Counted from the first letter of the stretch, positions 12,283 to 26,500 are shown. The stretch is 64,000 nt of DNA from Echiichthys vipera (GCA_963691815.1 OY829657.1:10018551-10082550); one strand, 5' to 3'. Notes: generated by a model not told the origin, from the letters alone. Made by a program: numbers and translations.

Positions 12283-13088
12283 CGGCACTGCTACAGCATA
12301 ACAAGAGAACGAGAACGGAGTTGCAGTAGTCCTTGAAACAAATAAAAATAACAGCAGAAAAAACAGCCGAGATCTGAGTCTGGCATGGGGATATTTCCTC
12401 TCCAGTCTTAATGAGATCTAAATTGGATAAAGCATCTCAATCTGCTCATCCAGTGTTGAACACTGCCATGCGAAATGCAATAATGATCATCATGGTATGG
12501 TAGCTGTAATCATACAGCAATAATCTAGAATCAGCGAGTTAGACAAGGAGGCAGGAGTGAAAACATCACCGCTCGGGAGAGGAAGAGCAATCACTGAGAT
12601 GATTATGACGAGGGGAGGAGAGATGAAGGGAGAGGTGGAAATGAGAAGAGGAGGAGTGAAAGCGGGAACAAGGTGATGGAATGGACGGAAGGAAAGACAG
12701 ATAAGATAAAGGAAGAGTAACGGGCAGAGAGTAGGTGCAAAGGAAAAGTAAACTGGCGAGGAGGGAGAAAAGAGTGGGATTGCATAAGCAGTAAGAAGTC
12801 AGTCAAGGCTGCCACTCAGGATGAGAGCTCACAGTGAAACAGCTGAAATCTGATATTGATTACATCAAAGCCCTCCTCTTGCCCTGCACACAATGTACGC
12901 CTGCCTCACAGAGAAACAGCGCTGGAGCCAAGTTACATGTGTGTGTGTGCTGAAAACAATGTGAGAAAGGTCAAACCATATCCCGAAAAGTATGCTTTCA
13001 TAGCCTGCCAAGTACAGAAACAGGTAGACACGTGTGGATGAGCGTGTGCTTTCATAACAAACAAAGGTGTAATGCCGCAATACTTGTA

Positions 13089-13112
13089 GGAGAAGGAGAA
13101 GGAGAAGGAGAA
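13089..13112. repeat. (GGAGAA)n short tandem repeat
   Basis: Four tandem copies of a six-base purine unit. On the minus strand they create the poly-leucine run of a spurious ORF. Confidence 0.9.
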
Positions 13113-14099
13113 GTGAGTTTTCCCTTGCAAGATGAGGACAATCCACCCATTTCTCAAAGTGTGTGAGCTTCACACAAGAAACACAAGACAAACTAGGCCA
13201 ACGCGTTCGATAGTGTTTGACAAATTGGAATACGATACAGAACACAACCCATTCAGGGTCCCAGTAGGTCTTCGTATTCGTCAAAGGAAATTGTTTATTG
13301 CTGGGCCTGAAGTCCCCTATATCGCCTAGATCAATACTGAGTCCAGATAGACCACTGAGAACCCTCCTGTTATATTCTGCTTTGGTGGACGGCCATCTCT
13401 CCTTAATGAGAGGAAACACAGTCAACACTCGAGCCTCTTTCTTCAATCAGCCGAGTGGACTAGTCAGCAGTCGGCGTAGCTCTGCATCATTACGGCAACA
13501 AGAGAGGAAAGGACTTGTGTTGTGTGTGGTGACAGCACAGCAGAATTTAAAAAACTGTCTGTCTGTCATGTCCATCTGAGGCCTGGCACAGGTGTGGCTT
13601 CCCTCCCTGTCCTCTCTTGAGTCTCTCTAAATCTAAGTCTTTTTTTTCCTTCTCCCCTCTCTCTCCTCTAGACCTGCACACTGACGCAAGCGAACCAGAG
13701 ATGACGGTCACTGCTTATTCCTCACCATATTATTCATGTCACATAATTCCAGTGTCTACCTCTCTGTCCTCTCTCTGTCCGTCAGAAAACACAGAGCCTC
13801 GCCAAGCTTCACTCTGTGGCTTTTTACATGGGCCCCTGCTCCCAGCACAGACCCGCACTATCAGGCAAGCAGCAGCATCACAGATCAAATGTATGGGGCT
13901 ATCAGCCCTGGATAGCCCAAAGCCCTCCAAGAAAATCAATTAGCCCCTAACATTACAGCACACAAATTGTAATAGTTAGTAGAATTAAAGCATGACTAAT
14001 TAAACAGCCTAGTCATTAACAGAACCTATTAAGACATTTACCAGGCTATGTATGAAAATCCTTGGCAGAGTAACGCAATCCAATTGCATTCCCCATTGT

Positions 14100-15100
14100 C
14101 TGTCTCTCCCCACCAGCCTCTCTGATCCACACAACGGCATTTAGCAGAGCAGGGATGCGGGTAATACTCACTCAGTCCACCGCCAAAGAATTAGGGAACG
14201 ACCGAGAAAACACTTTAGAGGCTGACTGTCGACATGTCGTTCACATTCAGCCGCACTCTTCTCCCTCTCTCTCCTCTCCTGTAGCGGCTCAGGCGGATGG
14301 GGAGGGACGGTGGGGGGGACCAGAGCAAGGGGGGTGGGTGGGGGGGACGTGATAAGACTGCAATGAGGTGGAGGATAAAAACCGGGAGAGAGAGAGAGAA
14401 AGAGGGAGAAAAAAAAAACCGATTGGCTTTAGGATGCAGGTCCGCTTCTCCACAGTGCAGCCCGTGGGAGCTGCGGCACTGGACCGCTGGACAGGCGTGC
14501 AATGCGCGGAGTTGTAGCCTGCGTAGTGATGGTGAATCCTCTCTTCATCTCCAACACAACTGGGTAATTCATAGAGGAGAAAAAGAGGGGGGACGAAGGT
14601 GCCGGAATTAATCATGCAATAAGGCGCGCAACTGCTAGTTTGTATATGAGGCATAAACGCGCGCAGGGTGGGTTCCTCTTCACCAGAGGAGCCGGTTCAG
14701 TTGCTCATCATAAACAGATTACAGAAGACACAACAGAGTCACAGACAATGGGCCCCATAAACTTTCTCCTCACGTTGCCCGCGTGTGCAGTCTGGTAAAA
14801 ATACCCGACTGTTCAGCTATACCGACAATAATTTATAATCTCATTAGTTTATTCATCTCTCCTCTTGCCCTTAAGCACCGACGGATTTCGTGAAAACCGG
14901 CGAGTGTTACCATGGCGACTCGTGCCAGCTGGCTTCGTCGCGCGTATGCACGCGCGCGCGCACGAGCGCGCACTCAGCATCAGTCGGGAAAACTGTGGTG
15001 ACTTTTATGAGGGACACAGCGGAGATTACAGGGAGGCCTACGCGTCTGCGCGCCCTACATCAAAACACCTGTCCTGCCAAATGGAGGTGGTGGGCGCAAC
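14100..15100 (-). promoter_or_regulatory. CpG-rich stretch, candidate slitrk3 promoter / 5' UTR region
   Basis: CpG density rises here (for example GCGCGC runs near 14950-14975 and CGCGCGCAG near 14658) against an AT-rich background, about 3-4 kb upstream of the slitrk3 ATG. No TATA box or start site can be fixed. The assignment to slitrk3 rather than to nrdc rests only on position, so confidence is low. Confidence 0.35.
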
Positions 15101-16240
15101 AGATGCCGCAGAGATGGAGAGCACTGAAGCCCCCCCACCAATACAGAGTTTAGCTTCCTGCGCCTCTAACCACTGCCTGATAGGTGGCTGCATGCTCCAT
15201 AATGCTTCCTCTAACTGGCATGTATATAGGCCCCCTTGTGAAGCCCGGGGGTCCCAAGTGGACCAGTAGCAGTCTCCATCGATGACACCGGTGCCACAGT
15301 GTTGAAAACAGGCATTCAAATATCAGTCAGCCGGTTTCATGGCTATAGGAAAAGATTTAATAACAACATGTCTTCCATATTACTGAGCTGAAAGTTCAAT
15401 TTTCAGTTCAATTTCACATTGATTTCAGCGTGCATTAAGGTGAATCACCTTGAGGAAATGGAGAGGTGCATCTCTGCCTCACACACACTCTCCCCTTCCT
15501 CTCTTCCTCTCTTCCTCTCTCTCTCCCCCCATACCTCTCCCTACAGCAGTGGAGGGGAAAGCTCTCCCTGGAGATTCCTATCTGAAACAGTAACAGAGAC
15601 GGTTCCAGTAATATCAGGAAGATGTAGATGATGGTTATAGATTTCAGGGCTCTCAGGTGCATTAGGCTGTATTACAGCTTCCCCACAAGGCTACTTAATG
15701 CTCACTTGCAATGGAAACAGGCTGGCAGATGCAGGGCATGTATGCACAGCTACATGCATTTGTGGAGATAGCTTACAGACACATACACACATTTAGGTCA
15801 TCTTTAACATGCAGGGTTGCAGCTTATGTGTATATAAATAAGGTTTTTGGCAGATATTCTTTCCAGCTCTGTGATTGGTGATGCAAGATCTGTGGCAGGG
15901 GCAAAGCGATACCAGACCTGAGGCTATATCGTCTCCCTCCGAGTGTAACGATGGCCCGTGACGGAGAATCTGGGAGAAAAACACTCGCTTTCCTCACCGT
16001 TGTGTTGTCGTTGAACCGTGGAGGCTCCCTAAATTAAGAAAACAAACGGAGAGGAACTGAGAGAAGATGGTTATCAGGCACCATCAGATACCTGTGCGTC
16101 TGTTCTCTAGGGGCAGGAGCCGCTCTGAGCACATAAAGCACTTTTTTGGAGCATTGACGGCGCCTCTAAAGTAGGGGATCTATTTATACTGGCCTAGTGC
16201 TGTCTGTGGAGCTGTCCAGTGCTGAAATGGATGGGGATTC

Positions 16241-17050
16241 ATGCTGTTTCACTTCAGCCACATCTCCTTTCTTCCTCCTCCGCGTTCTCCTTCTCCAAAG
16301 CCTTTTTCCTTCTCTCATCTGAATTATTTCTGTCAGATCGTACTTAGATCCTTCTATTTCACTCCCCTTCCTTCCTTTCTCCATTCCCCTCTCTCTATTT
16401 CTCCCCTTTTTACTATCTTACTTTGATTCTCCTGTGGGCTCTTGTCGATTCAAACCCGTTTACACGCCCTTCTCTCTTTGATTTTGCCCCTTTTGTTTTC
16501 CTCCTCCTGCTCACTCCTTCTTCCCTTCCACTGTGGACATATTACAGGAAGTGGTCAACCCTTTTTTGCAGCTCTCTCCAATTATGCTTTTGTTCCCCAG
16601 ATATCCACCGGGACTGGCTTGCATGCGTGATTGCACACACACTCAAGACTCGAGGACAAGCACACTGACAAGAGTAAGAACGTGGTTTATTCCTCTCCCC
16701 TGCCAATCCATGGGTCACAAAATCTCCTTAAAGCTACATGGTGTTCGCATACTGTTGCGCTGTCCCTTTACACTTGTTTTGATGTCTTTGGGGCCCGCAC
16801 TGCCCCCAGTCTCTAGTTATCCAGTGGGATGAGGCAATCAGAGAGGCAGACAAGGGCATCCTGCACTCTGTGGGAAAGAGTAGAAAGCAAGTGGAAGAGA
16901 GCAGGGGAGAGAGAGAGGGAAGGAGGAAAAGGAAAATAACAGGCCAGTTGTGGGAGAGAGTGAAAGGGAGACAATGAGCAGTGGGAATTTAGGGCTGGTT
17001 TAGATGTGGTGAAGAGAGAGAGGAGGAATGGAGAGGGGAGAGGAGCCAAC
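16241..17050. repeat. pyrimidine-rich tract followed by purine-rich tract
   Basis: The stretch 16241-16540 is mainly C/T (TTCTCC, CCTTCC units) and 16825-17050 is mainly G/A (GAGAGAGAGG units) on the same strand. They flank about 280 bases of ordinary sequence. ORFs here are low-complexity shadows. Confidence 0.7.
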
Positions 17051-17401
17051 ACATAGAGGGGCTACGTTGGAGGAGTAGGGAGCATTGCCAGGAGGGCAGG
17101 TGGTTCTGTCATTAGTTCCAGATTAAAGCAGAGGGCAGATCCAAAGGACTCACCTCTGATTCACACAGTGGTACTGCAGGCAAGGACAAGCCTCCCGGGA
17201 CACATGAAACACACACGCACATGAGCACACATGCTGGTGATTCACAGGATTACCCACAGGCTCATGAACACACGCATAAACACACACACTTATAGGCATC
17301 TAACACCCCCTCCTCATTTAGCATAACTACACACAAGATAGACCGTGACTCACGAGAACATGCAGACTCCCACACGTATGCCACATACAGAGAGCCATGC
17401 A

Positions 17402-17568
<167 letters not shown>

Positions 17569-19499
17569 CGCACTTCGTTGTGCTAATTAATCCAATCTCC
17601 TGTTTTAATTAGGATTCAAATCAGTTGCTGTGGGAACCTTGCCCCCTTGGAATCTTAAGGTAAAGACTTGCTGCTCTGCCTCCGATGTCTCTCCAGGAAA
17701 CTGACTGAAGGGGACAAATTCATAATACCTACAATGATTCAGCTGGCTGCATTCTACATTGCGTTTTCACACAGACACATTTTTCTGGGGAGGCCTGAGG
17801 TGCCCAATTTGAACTTCAATTTGAGCTCAGTCATAGAGAGAGGCACAAAAGTGGGGAGGAAAAAAAAAGTGGAATTATGATAGCTCACATCGCAGCCACA
17901 CTCATACAATGTACCTTACCATGAAAAGGCCATGTGTTGGCATTAAAGGGAAGGTTCATGGTTTGCAGGGGCCTGTCCAATCGATCACTAGCACAAGCCT
18001 GCAATTCTGCACTGAAAGTTTTCACGTTGAGAGGCAGGTAAAGGCACTTTCCCACAGTTCTAATAGGCTGCTTATCTTCGCTATTACTGCAGCCTTGCAA
18101 TTTAAGCCGAGCAATTGCTGGTTACTCACACCAGGGCTGCTATAGTACGCCTGGTTCCAAGAACTTTCCTCTGAAAACATAATTCATAGTGTTCTCACAA
18201 GGGCTCCATTAGTGATCGATAGGATATATTTGTGCGAGTACTTTCACTCTATGTCTGACTGCTTTAGAGCAAGTCAGAGGAATCAATATGCTAACATTTC
18301 TGTTAATTTTAATCAGACTGAGGAAATGTTCATTCAGTGACTAATATAATATAATACTCTAATTAAGGCAATGTGGAGGTTTTAGTGTTAACAGTGTTTC
18401 ATCTCACATGTTGATAGATCTACTATCAGCTTATCTTAAAAGACGAGGATGAGAGAGCTCAAACTGTAGTGGAAGCACTCTACCTTCATCTGCCCCGAAT
18501 GTCTCAATATCAGCTGAGGTTGAAGACTGGACTTGATGAATTAAAGGAGGAGAGGATGCCAAGTAAAGCCATTAGGATACAGGAACTCAGGCGTGTGTCT
18601 GGCTCGCTGGTTGTCATGGTTGCAGTGTTTATCACCTCTTTCTGCCGACATAAGCCCAGGGGCAAATCAGATTGGCTTCAGACAGAGAGACAGAGAGAGA
18701 GAAAGAGAGTTGGTGAGTGAGGGGGAGGACATATTGGCACAGTGGAGGGGTGAAATGCCAACACGCTGCAGAAGGGAGGCTAAGGGGGGCCAGCGGACAA
18801 ATGTCAATGTGGCTTATTCTCGATAGGATCTCGTCTTTTAAACTATTTGACTGTGATTTGAGGTTCGGGGGTTCAGTATATTACTATAATCCTCAGATAA
18901 TAATCAGTAATTCAGCAAATCCGTACTATAAATATATCTTATTTGTTTACTCGCCTGAGGTTTATCTACTTATTGCTCTGCTTTTACTCAGTTCTTGTGT
19001 GTTTTAAAAGAAATACAATTCTTTCTGCTGTTTTACTTTCTTTCTATTTTATTCTTTTTTTTCACCTGTCTTCATTATTTTTTTAAAAGCTCTTGAAATG
19101 ATGTGAAAAAATACTAATTGGTAGCCCTTTAATAGGAGCCTGGGAAGCATCTCACACCTTTCTCAAAAATCAGGTGTTTGCCCTGACATCCCTCGTGGCC
19201 TATGCCTGCCCCCTAGCGTCCTTTACCCCAGTCATCCCAGCCTTGTGCAGGTGCAATAGAAGATGTGTACAATTTCCATGGAGGTACCGTGGCTTGTCAC
19301 TTGAATAGCTGAAAGGACGACTCACATCCAATTGTCCTCTAAACGGTTACACTGACTAACTAAAGAGATGAAAAAGATGACATTTACCGGCTACGACAAA
19401 CGGTCGGTTGAACATTCTCAATCTAGCAGTCATAATCATAAACAGATGGCTGACAGCTGCTGGTTACATCCAGGTGGCTACTTGTCGCTGCCACTATCC

Positions 19500-20371
19500 C
19501 CTTCCCCACAGCTATTATAGCGTAACCACTCCTTATCACACGTGTTAGCGCCTAATCCACGCCCCTTTTGCACTTAGAACCAATCAGAGGGCGGCGTGAT
19601 TAATCGCTGATTCCTCTCAGCGAATCAGAGCGCTCCTTGTTGGGGAGACACTCGTATTCACATATGCTCAGGCCCTTCTGCTGTCAACGGGGAGGAAGGT
19701 ATGGATACATTGTTGCACCGGCTCCATGAAGTACTTAATAAAGTTTCCGCTCGGCTTTGCCTCGAAACAGACTATTAACTGAAGTCGTTAAAGCTTATTA
19801 AAAAAAAAAGATTTCTAAATGGTTGACATTTAGCTCTTTTGTTAGCCTGTAGCACACATTTATGTTGTATCTTTCTCTGTGTGTAAATGCTAATGCTCGG
19901 TAGTTTTTATAGTGGTTTTTAGTGCCCTTTGTTGAGTCTTGCTGTGCGTATGAGAGGTTCAGGTAGAGGTTGGGGTGGTTGGGTCCTATTTTAGCTGACA
20001 CCTCTCTGAATAGAGGCGAAACCACCAGACAGCCTGTGTGAATAGCTGTATTGTAGAAGCTGGCTGGTGTGTGTGTGTGTGTGTGAGAGTGTGTGTGTGT
20101 GGGACAGTTCAGGTTGAAACCTTTAGGCCTCTCTTCCACAGAGGGGGGGTCTTGGTTAGTCTGTGTTGTTTCGGTCCCATTGGTTTCTGAGCTTTTATTC
20201 TGCGATACTCGTCCGTCAGGGAGGCTATTCATCACCATAGCTCTGCTCAGGCTGACACGGTGTGTTGCCGTGCTGCGGAGTAAATTACCGGTGACAGCGA
20301 CCTGTCCTGTTGTTTATGGTCGCGCCTTGCTGTCAGCCCGCAGTGCCAAAGTCTCATCATATCTGTCGAAG
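19500..20371 (+). promoter_or_regulatory. nrdc promoter and 5' UTR region
   Basis: A CCAAT box (19580-19584, with CAATCAGAGGGCGG) and nearby GC-rich elements lie 0.8 kb before the nrdc ATG. There is no clear TATA box, as expected for a broadly expressed gene. A TG microsatellite sits at about 20068-20100. The frame of the nrdc ORF stays open upstream of the ATG back to about 20093. Confidence 0.5.
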
Positions 20372-20568
20372 ATGCCGCAGACAAACAAATCCAGAAACGC
20401 CCCAGCGTCTGAGTCTTCAGGTTCGGTCCAAGGTGGAGCCTCGGCAGAAGATGCGGACCCGGTGTCCCGGGAGGAGTGCCAGGCTGCAGGCGACGCAGGA
20501 GGAGGGGTAGAGGACAACGTTGGAGACAGTGAGATCATCAAGTCCCCCAGTGACCCCAAACAGTACAG
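20372..20568 (+). CDS. nrdc: nrdc exon 1 (start)
   Basis: Residues 1-66. It ends with DSEIIKSPSDPKQYR, as in human nardilysin just before the acidic domain. The donor is TACAG|gtaaag, phase 2. Confidence 0.9.
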
Positions 20569-23500
20569 GTAAAGAAAGTTAAACCAAGCTTTGCATACTA
20601 CATGTTCTCCTGAGTATTCAATTTGCATTGTTGTGTAGCCCTGTTACATGATTTATCTCATTTCTTTCTCTATTCTCAGTCATTGTTATTAATATGACTT
20701 AATGTGCGATGATGCACATGCATGGATACTATTTTCTCATAATCATGAACATGAAAAGTGCTGAGAAAATGAACCAGATCCACCAACCCAGATCCAAAAA
20801 AAACGTCATCACGCCTCTCTTCCAGCTGGATCAGTACGGTACTATTGTGGTTTGACGGGATGATTTCATGCTATGAGCACACACCAATGCCTCAGGCTTC
20901 TGTGGGGCATACACAGAGAAATTTGCTGTGAATAAGAAAGTCTCTAAGGGTATAAGATGCAGTCTGCAAAGAAACATTTCATTTAACAGCTTGTTCAGAC
21001 TAAAAAAAGAACAGTGCTGTTGTAAGAACTCAATGAAACAACACGTTGTCTCAAAGCTCTCTGTACTGTTTCACCTTTGACTTTACTCCCGTCAGATACA
21101 TCGTGCTGGACAATGGGCTGCGAGCTCTGCTCATCTCAGACTACAGCGGCCCAGCAGCGTCTGAAGACGAGGACTCGGAGGGAGAAGATGAAGGCGAAGA
21201 GGAAGAGGAGGACGACGAGTCTGGAGATGAAACGGAGGATGAGTCTGAGGATGAAGACGACGACGATGAGATGGGCAGTGAAGATGACGATGATGACAAC
21301 GAGGGGAAGAAGAAGAAAGGAAATGCGGAGAAGCAGGTACCGCTGGGAGGTGTTTTGTTTTGTAGCAGACTAGACGTGTGTTAAATGTGTCGCAGGAGGA
21401 AAACGACTCAAGTCATGTTGAAATCAAAGAAATATGAGTTGAGTTGAAACCAGATACGCAGATTGACGCAAAGGGGTTGTCAGCACAAACTAAACTATTT
21501 AAGTCTTATTAACCACACCTGTGTTTCAAACGTCCATCCATGCAACACCATGAGAAGGACAAAACGGTTTATTTGTTAGTTTGTGTCTTAGTACTTTCTG
21601 ACTTCCCTGTCCTGTCTGCAGCTCCATTCACAATCATAACGAATATATACTTTCATTAGTACAGTGAATAAGAAACAATTCACTTCAAAAACTTTAAGAA
21701 ACATTACTTAAACTGGAGAAAATCATGCATTTAGGGACTATTTTCAGTAGTATGTGGGAATGACTCAAAATAAACTGCAGTCCCCCTCTTCATGGTTAAG
21801 AAAGAACATGTCACCCAGTGCTATGGTTTGGTTCATCCATGTGGTTTTATACTTATTAATCCACAACAAAGGCCTATGGCACAGAGGAATAAGCTACTGT
21901 ATATCAGGTTTATCAGACTTATCCTTTAGGTTCATTGCCAGACTCAAACAGGACTTGATATCCTGTGGGTGTGTGTGTGTTTGGTTCTCAGTCTGCAGCA
22001 GCACTGTGTGTGGGAGTGGGCAGCTTCAGCGACCCCGGTGACCTCCCCGGCCTCGCTCACTTTCTGGAACACAGTGAGTAATCAGCCACAAAGGAAACCA
22101 GAGAGGGTCAAGTCATTTCTTTGAAAAGGAAATTTTTCATCTTTGTTCGGTCGAGGGTTAAATCACCACCGGGCATTGTTTTGTGTTACCCATCAAGTCA
22201 GCTCATGTCCGTTTTGTTTACATAGCCCAAAATCACATATCAGAAATTGTCCTCAGACTCTGTACAACTTTCAAATCCTCTATACCACTATATCCTTAGC
22301 CTCTTTGGATTTGGGCAAGAAAAAACCCTCCACTTTAATGTGGGGAAAAAGAGAAACCTCAGGAAAAGCAGCCATATTAAATGCATTCCAGCTGGAGTTG
22401 TTTTGTTATTTTAAATTATTCAGTGGGCCCTCTTTTCCTTAACCCGTTTTGTCTACTTCTACTTCAGTTAATAATTTCTGACATTTCCCAGAATACCCCC
22501 GACCAAGCAACACAGAAGGGTTAGAAACTTGTTGCATTGTTTTTGTGTTGAGTTACTCTCTTTTCTCGATATGCAACATATCTTCTGAATTGCATTCCGG
22601 TCTACTGATGCTACTGTCAGTGCAGAAATGGTTATAACTGTTGAACATTGTTCCTAAATGTCTAAAAAAGGATTGTTCGCTCATTTTAACTAGTTTATTC
22701 TTACAGATTGTCATCAAAACTGTCAACCAATGTTGAAAACACTATTAAATTCTGTAGTGGTGCAGTGGGAAGTTAAATGCCACACTGTCTGTTTGGCCAG
22801 TTTTCCACATAAGTAAGACAAACACAAACATAAGACACATCACCAAGTAGCTCTGGTGGATTTCTTTCTGTCTTAAATTGCTTTATTTTTTGATTTACAA
22901 CCCCCCCCCCCCCCCCCCCCCCCCACGGTGTTTTTTGTTGTGTCCCAGTGGTGTTCATGGGCAGTGAGAAGTACCCCTCAGAAAATGGCTTTGATGCTTT
23001 CCTCAAGAAGCATGGTGGGAGCGACAACGCCTCCACCGACTGCGAGAGGACCATCTTCCAGTTTGACGTCCAGAGGAAAAGCTTCAAAGAGGCTCTTGAC
23101 AGGTGAGGGAGGATCAGAGGGTTTTTTGTTTTGTTTTCGTAGCAGTCAATCTTAAGAAGTGGACTTCACGAGCACCATGATGATTTTCAGATAAAAACAA
23201 AACCGGAATAAGAAGAGGAGAAAGTAAACTCCAAGAAACACTTGAGACTTGTTTAAACTGTTATACATACCAACTAGAAGATGATACCTCTTTTGAAGCT
23301 TTGTGGCAAGACTATGCCTAGTATTGTTTACAGAAAAGATGCACTTCAACTGATAACTCTGTTGTACATCGACTGACCTGACGGCTGTACTATGAAGCAG
23401 GTTTAACATACCCAGAATATATTTTGGCTTATTCTGGCTTTACTAACACTAACAACTGCAGTCACGGCAACTCAGTAAGTAAACTCAGCATTTTCCCAAT

Positions 23501-26500
23501 CCAGCCATCAGCACATAAAAGTTCACATACAGTAAAAGGGGTGGTTTTTGCAGCATTTTACCAACCACAAACATGAACAAGTCCATTGGCAGCGGAGCGG
23601 CATATTTTACAAAGAAGGAGCAAACTATAATCTAATATGAGACTATATGAAGCAGTTAAACACAATCCAGGCTAAAAGCAACACCGTTGCGGCTGCCAAA
23701 TGCAGGAAGGACAGCTGGCAAAAAAATGGCAGACTGTGTCCATGCGTAAATGAATGGGCTATTAATATCACTGTATGATGTTGAGTCACAGTAAGCCCAT
23801 CTCCAAATCGAGGTGCACAGCATATAAATAGTCATATTTGTGATGAAAGATGAGAACACGTTCAGCTAAAACTCCTTGTCATGTCTCAGAATCTGATGAG
23901 TCTCAGGATACGGTGTAACACAGACTCCTGATGTGAACTAACAGACTCGGACAAACATTACAGGCTCAATCAGCCACCCGCCGCATCCTGCTGTTGTCTG
24001 TATCAGTCCACATCTGATTGTCTCCATCTGACCTGTGTCCTTTCTCTCTGGCTGGTATGTGGCCCCTGATTATAGCCTCTCTGTCCCGTCACCCTCTTAG
24101 GTGGGCTCAGTTCTTCATCTGCCCCCTGATGATCCGAGACGCCATCGATAGGGAAGTGGAGGCCGTCGACAGCGGTGAGTCTTGGCGCCTCAGTGCATAA
24201 CTCCCTTTGTGCTGAGAAGTTAAGTTCAGGTGTTGTTCTTGGAGTTAAAGTTTTCGTCAGCCGCATTGCTGAGTTCTCTTCATGCAGAGCGCCTTTCTCT
24301 GTCATCTACATTTTCCGTCTTTCCTTCTGCCTGTCAGAGTACCAGCTGGCTAAGCCGTCGGACTCCCACAGGAAGGAGATGCTGTTCGGCAGTTTGGCCA
24401 AATCTGGACACCCTATGGGCAAGTTCTGCTGGGGTGAGTTGCTAAACACAACACCTACTACACACAATACCCACAGGGCCTCCTTGGGGTACGTTCAGCA
24501 AAAACAAACAGGAGTGCTTAGACTGACGCCAAGTTTTCTTTTCTTGCTGATATCCCTGCATTTGTAAACCATTTTGGGAACAGTGTTTTTATAGTTCTGT
24601 TGGATTGATTGCTCACTTGTGACAACACCAGGGAATGCCCAGACGCTGAAGCAGGAGCCAAAGAAGAAGAAGATCAATGTCTATAAGCGGCTGCGTGCCT
24701 TTTGGAAAAAACACTACTCTGCCCACTACATGACTCTGGCTGTGCAGTCAAAAGGTCAGGAAAATCTATTTCATTCATTACACAAGCTAGCCTTATTAGT
24801 AGATTGACAGAAAGCAAATTGCTTTCAATAATTCCATTCAACAAATGAATTAATTGAAAAAGCAATCTGTAGATTAATCAACAATTAAAACAATGATTAG
24901 TCAGAGCTCTAATAAGGATTCAGCCGACTGTGGTTAATCATTCCTCAATCAACCCAAATTGCAGTATCTCTCAAAACAAATTCAGATACAGAATATCTAA
25001 CACGTGTTTTCAGGGTATCACAGAAAATATCACACGGCTAATTAACTATTGCGTGCAAGTAAAATGACTAGTGTTGACATTTGTGGTGCAAGAAATTATT
25101 CTCATTAAACAGTACTTGCCTACTGTATTCCAGGTGAAACCTCCAGTGTTATTTTCAAATCTGTTTTCTCCTAGAATATTAAACTGCTGTTAAACGAAAG
25201 CTCAATGGACAAAGACCAAGTTTATATACTTATATAATTCACTTGGAAAATGATGCAGCATTTAGAGCTACAATCAAATCTCAAAGGTCTCTGTTTCCTT
25301 CTCTTTGGTGGACCTATGGTGATAAGCCGTAATCAGCAGGTGTGTTGTTGGATCCCACTTTCACTTGTTTTTGAGGTTTCATTGTCGGTAGTCATCACTC
25401 TTTTCTTTGGTTTTTTGGTGTTTGTAACCATTTACTGTCTCCGCATCTTCCGACATTTGATTTAACTATGATCATCTAACTTTTAATTGAAATGACATTT
25501 AAAACAGCATTCATTGATTTGATTACTTTGGGGCAGTGTATCAAGCTGTAAACACACACACAATATTAGTATCTTATAAACTTGATATGGCAAACAGTTG
25601 CTTATTTGGACATCTAGTTGATATGGAACAACATTCATTTTGTGTCTGGTTAAGCCTGTGAATGTTCTCATTGGTCCAGGTCGTCGTTATCCTCAAAGCA
25701 ATTTCAGTCAAAAGCAACTGGACTTGGTTATTTGTCTAGGAAGACGTTTCACCTCTCATCCAAGAGGCTTCATCAGTTCATGTACGCATCTGACCAGGCT
25801 GGGACTGGTCCGTGTTTGTGTCTGGTTGTGCCCCTGATACTGATGATGATGATACTGTCCAATACCCACTTCACTTCTAACTCTATTTTTGTCTCCACCA
25901 ACTCCTGAGGCACAGACTCCTTTGTCTGTCTGCGGTTTGGTGCTGCGCAGGTTGTCTACAGTGGGTTTATGAGAGCTTTTTCTCTGACACTGCCATGACT
26001 GGAAATTCTAGCAGTTTTAATTTATTATTTTTAAGGTTTAAGTCCTGGTTGTTCAATCGAAATGACATGAGTATCTATTTCAGTAGGCAGGCAAACTCCC
26101 CTCAAGCAGCTTCTGCGTCAAAGATGCTGAAGAAGAGCAACCTTTGTATCCATTTACAGCACAGCCAGACACTCAGACACTCAGGACTGAAATGATCCAT
26201 TGCGTCGCATTGTTTTAAGAATGATGTCAATAATTGGCCTTTTTCCATCATGCTGCGAGCATTCGATCACGATTTGATCTCATGCTGTGCGCAGGGCGGG
26301 AATGTCTTTCCTCAAGCAAAGAATGCTTGCACAAAGAAGAGTGTTCAGAAAGTGCTTTATGAGACAGATCCTATCTATTGATATAGTATGGATACCTCTA
26401 CAGTAGAGTGCTCAGTGAACAAGGAGCCTTTTATCAATGAGAAAAACATGCATGCATCTTTTTTCTGAGTCCCTTGTATGTGTAATTTGAATCCCACCCC

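Noticed and set aside
12865..13446. 193-residue open frame on the minus strand
   Set aside because: It depends on a GGAGAA tandem that yields poly-Leu, has no recognisable domain, no splice context, and overlapping open frames on the other strand.
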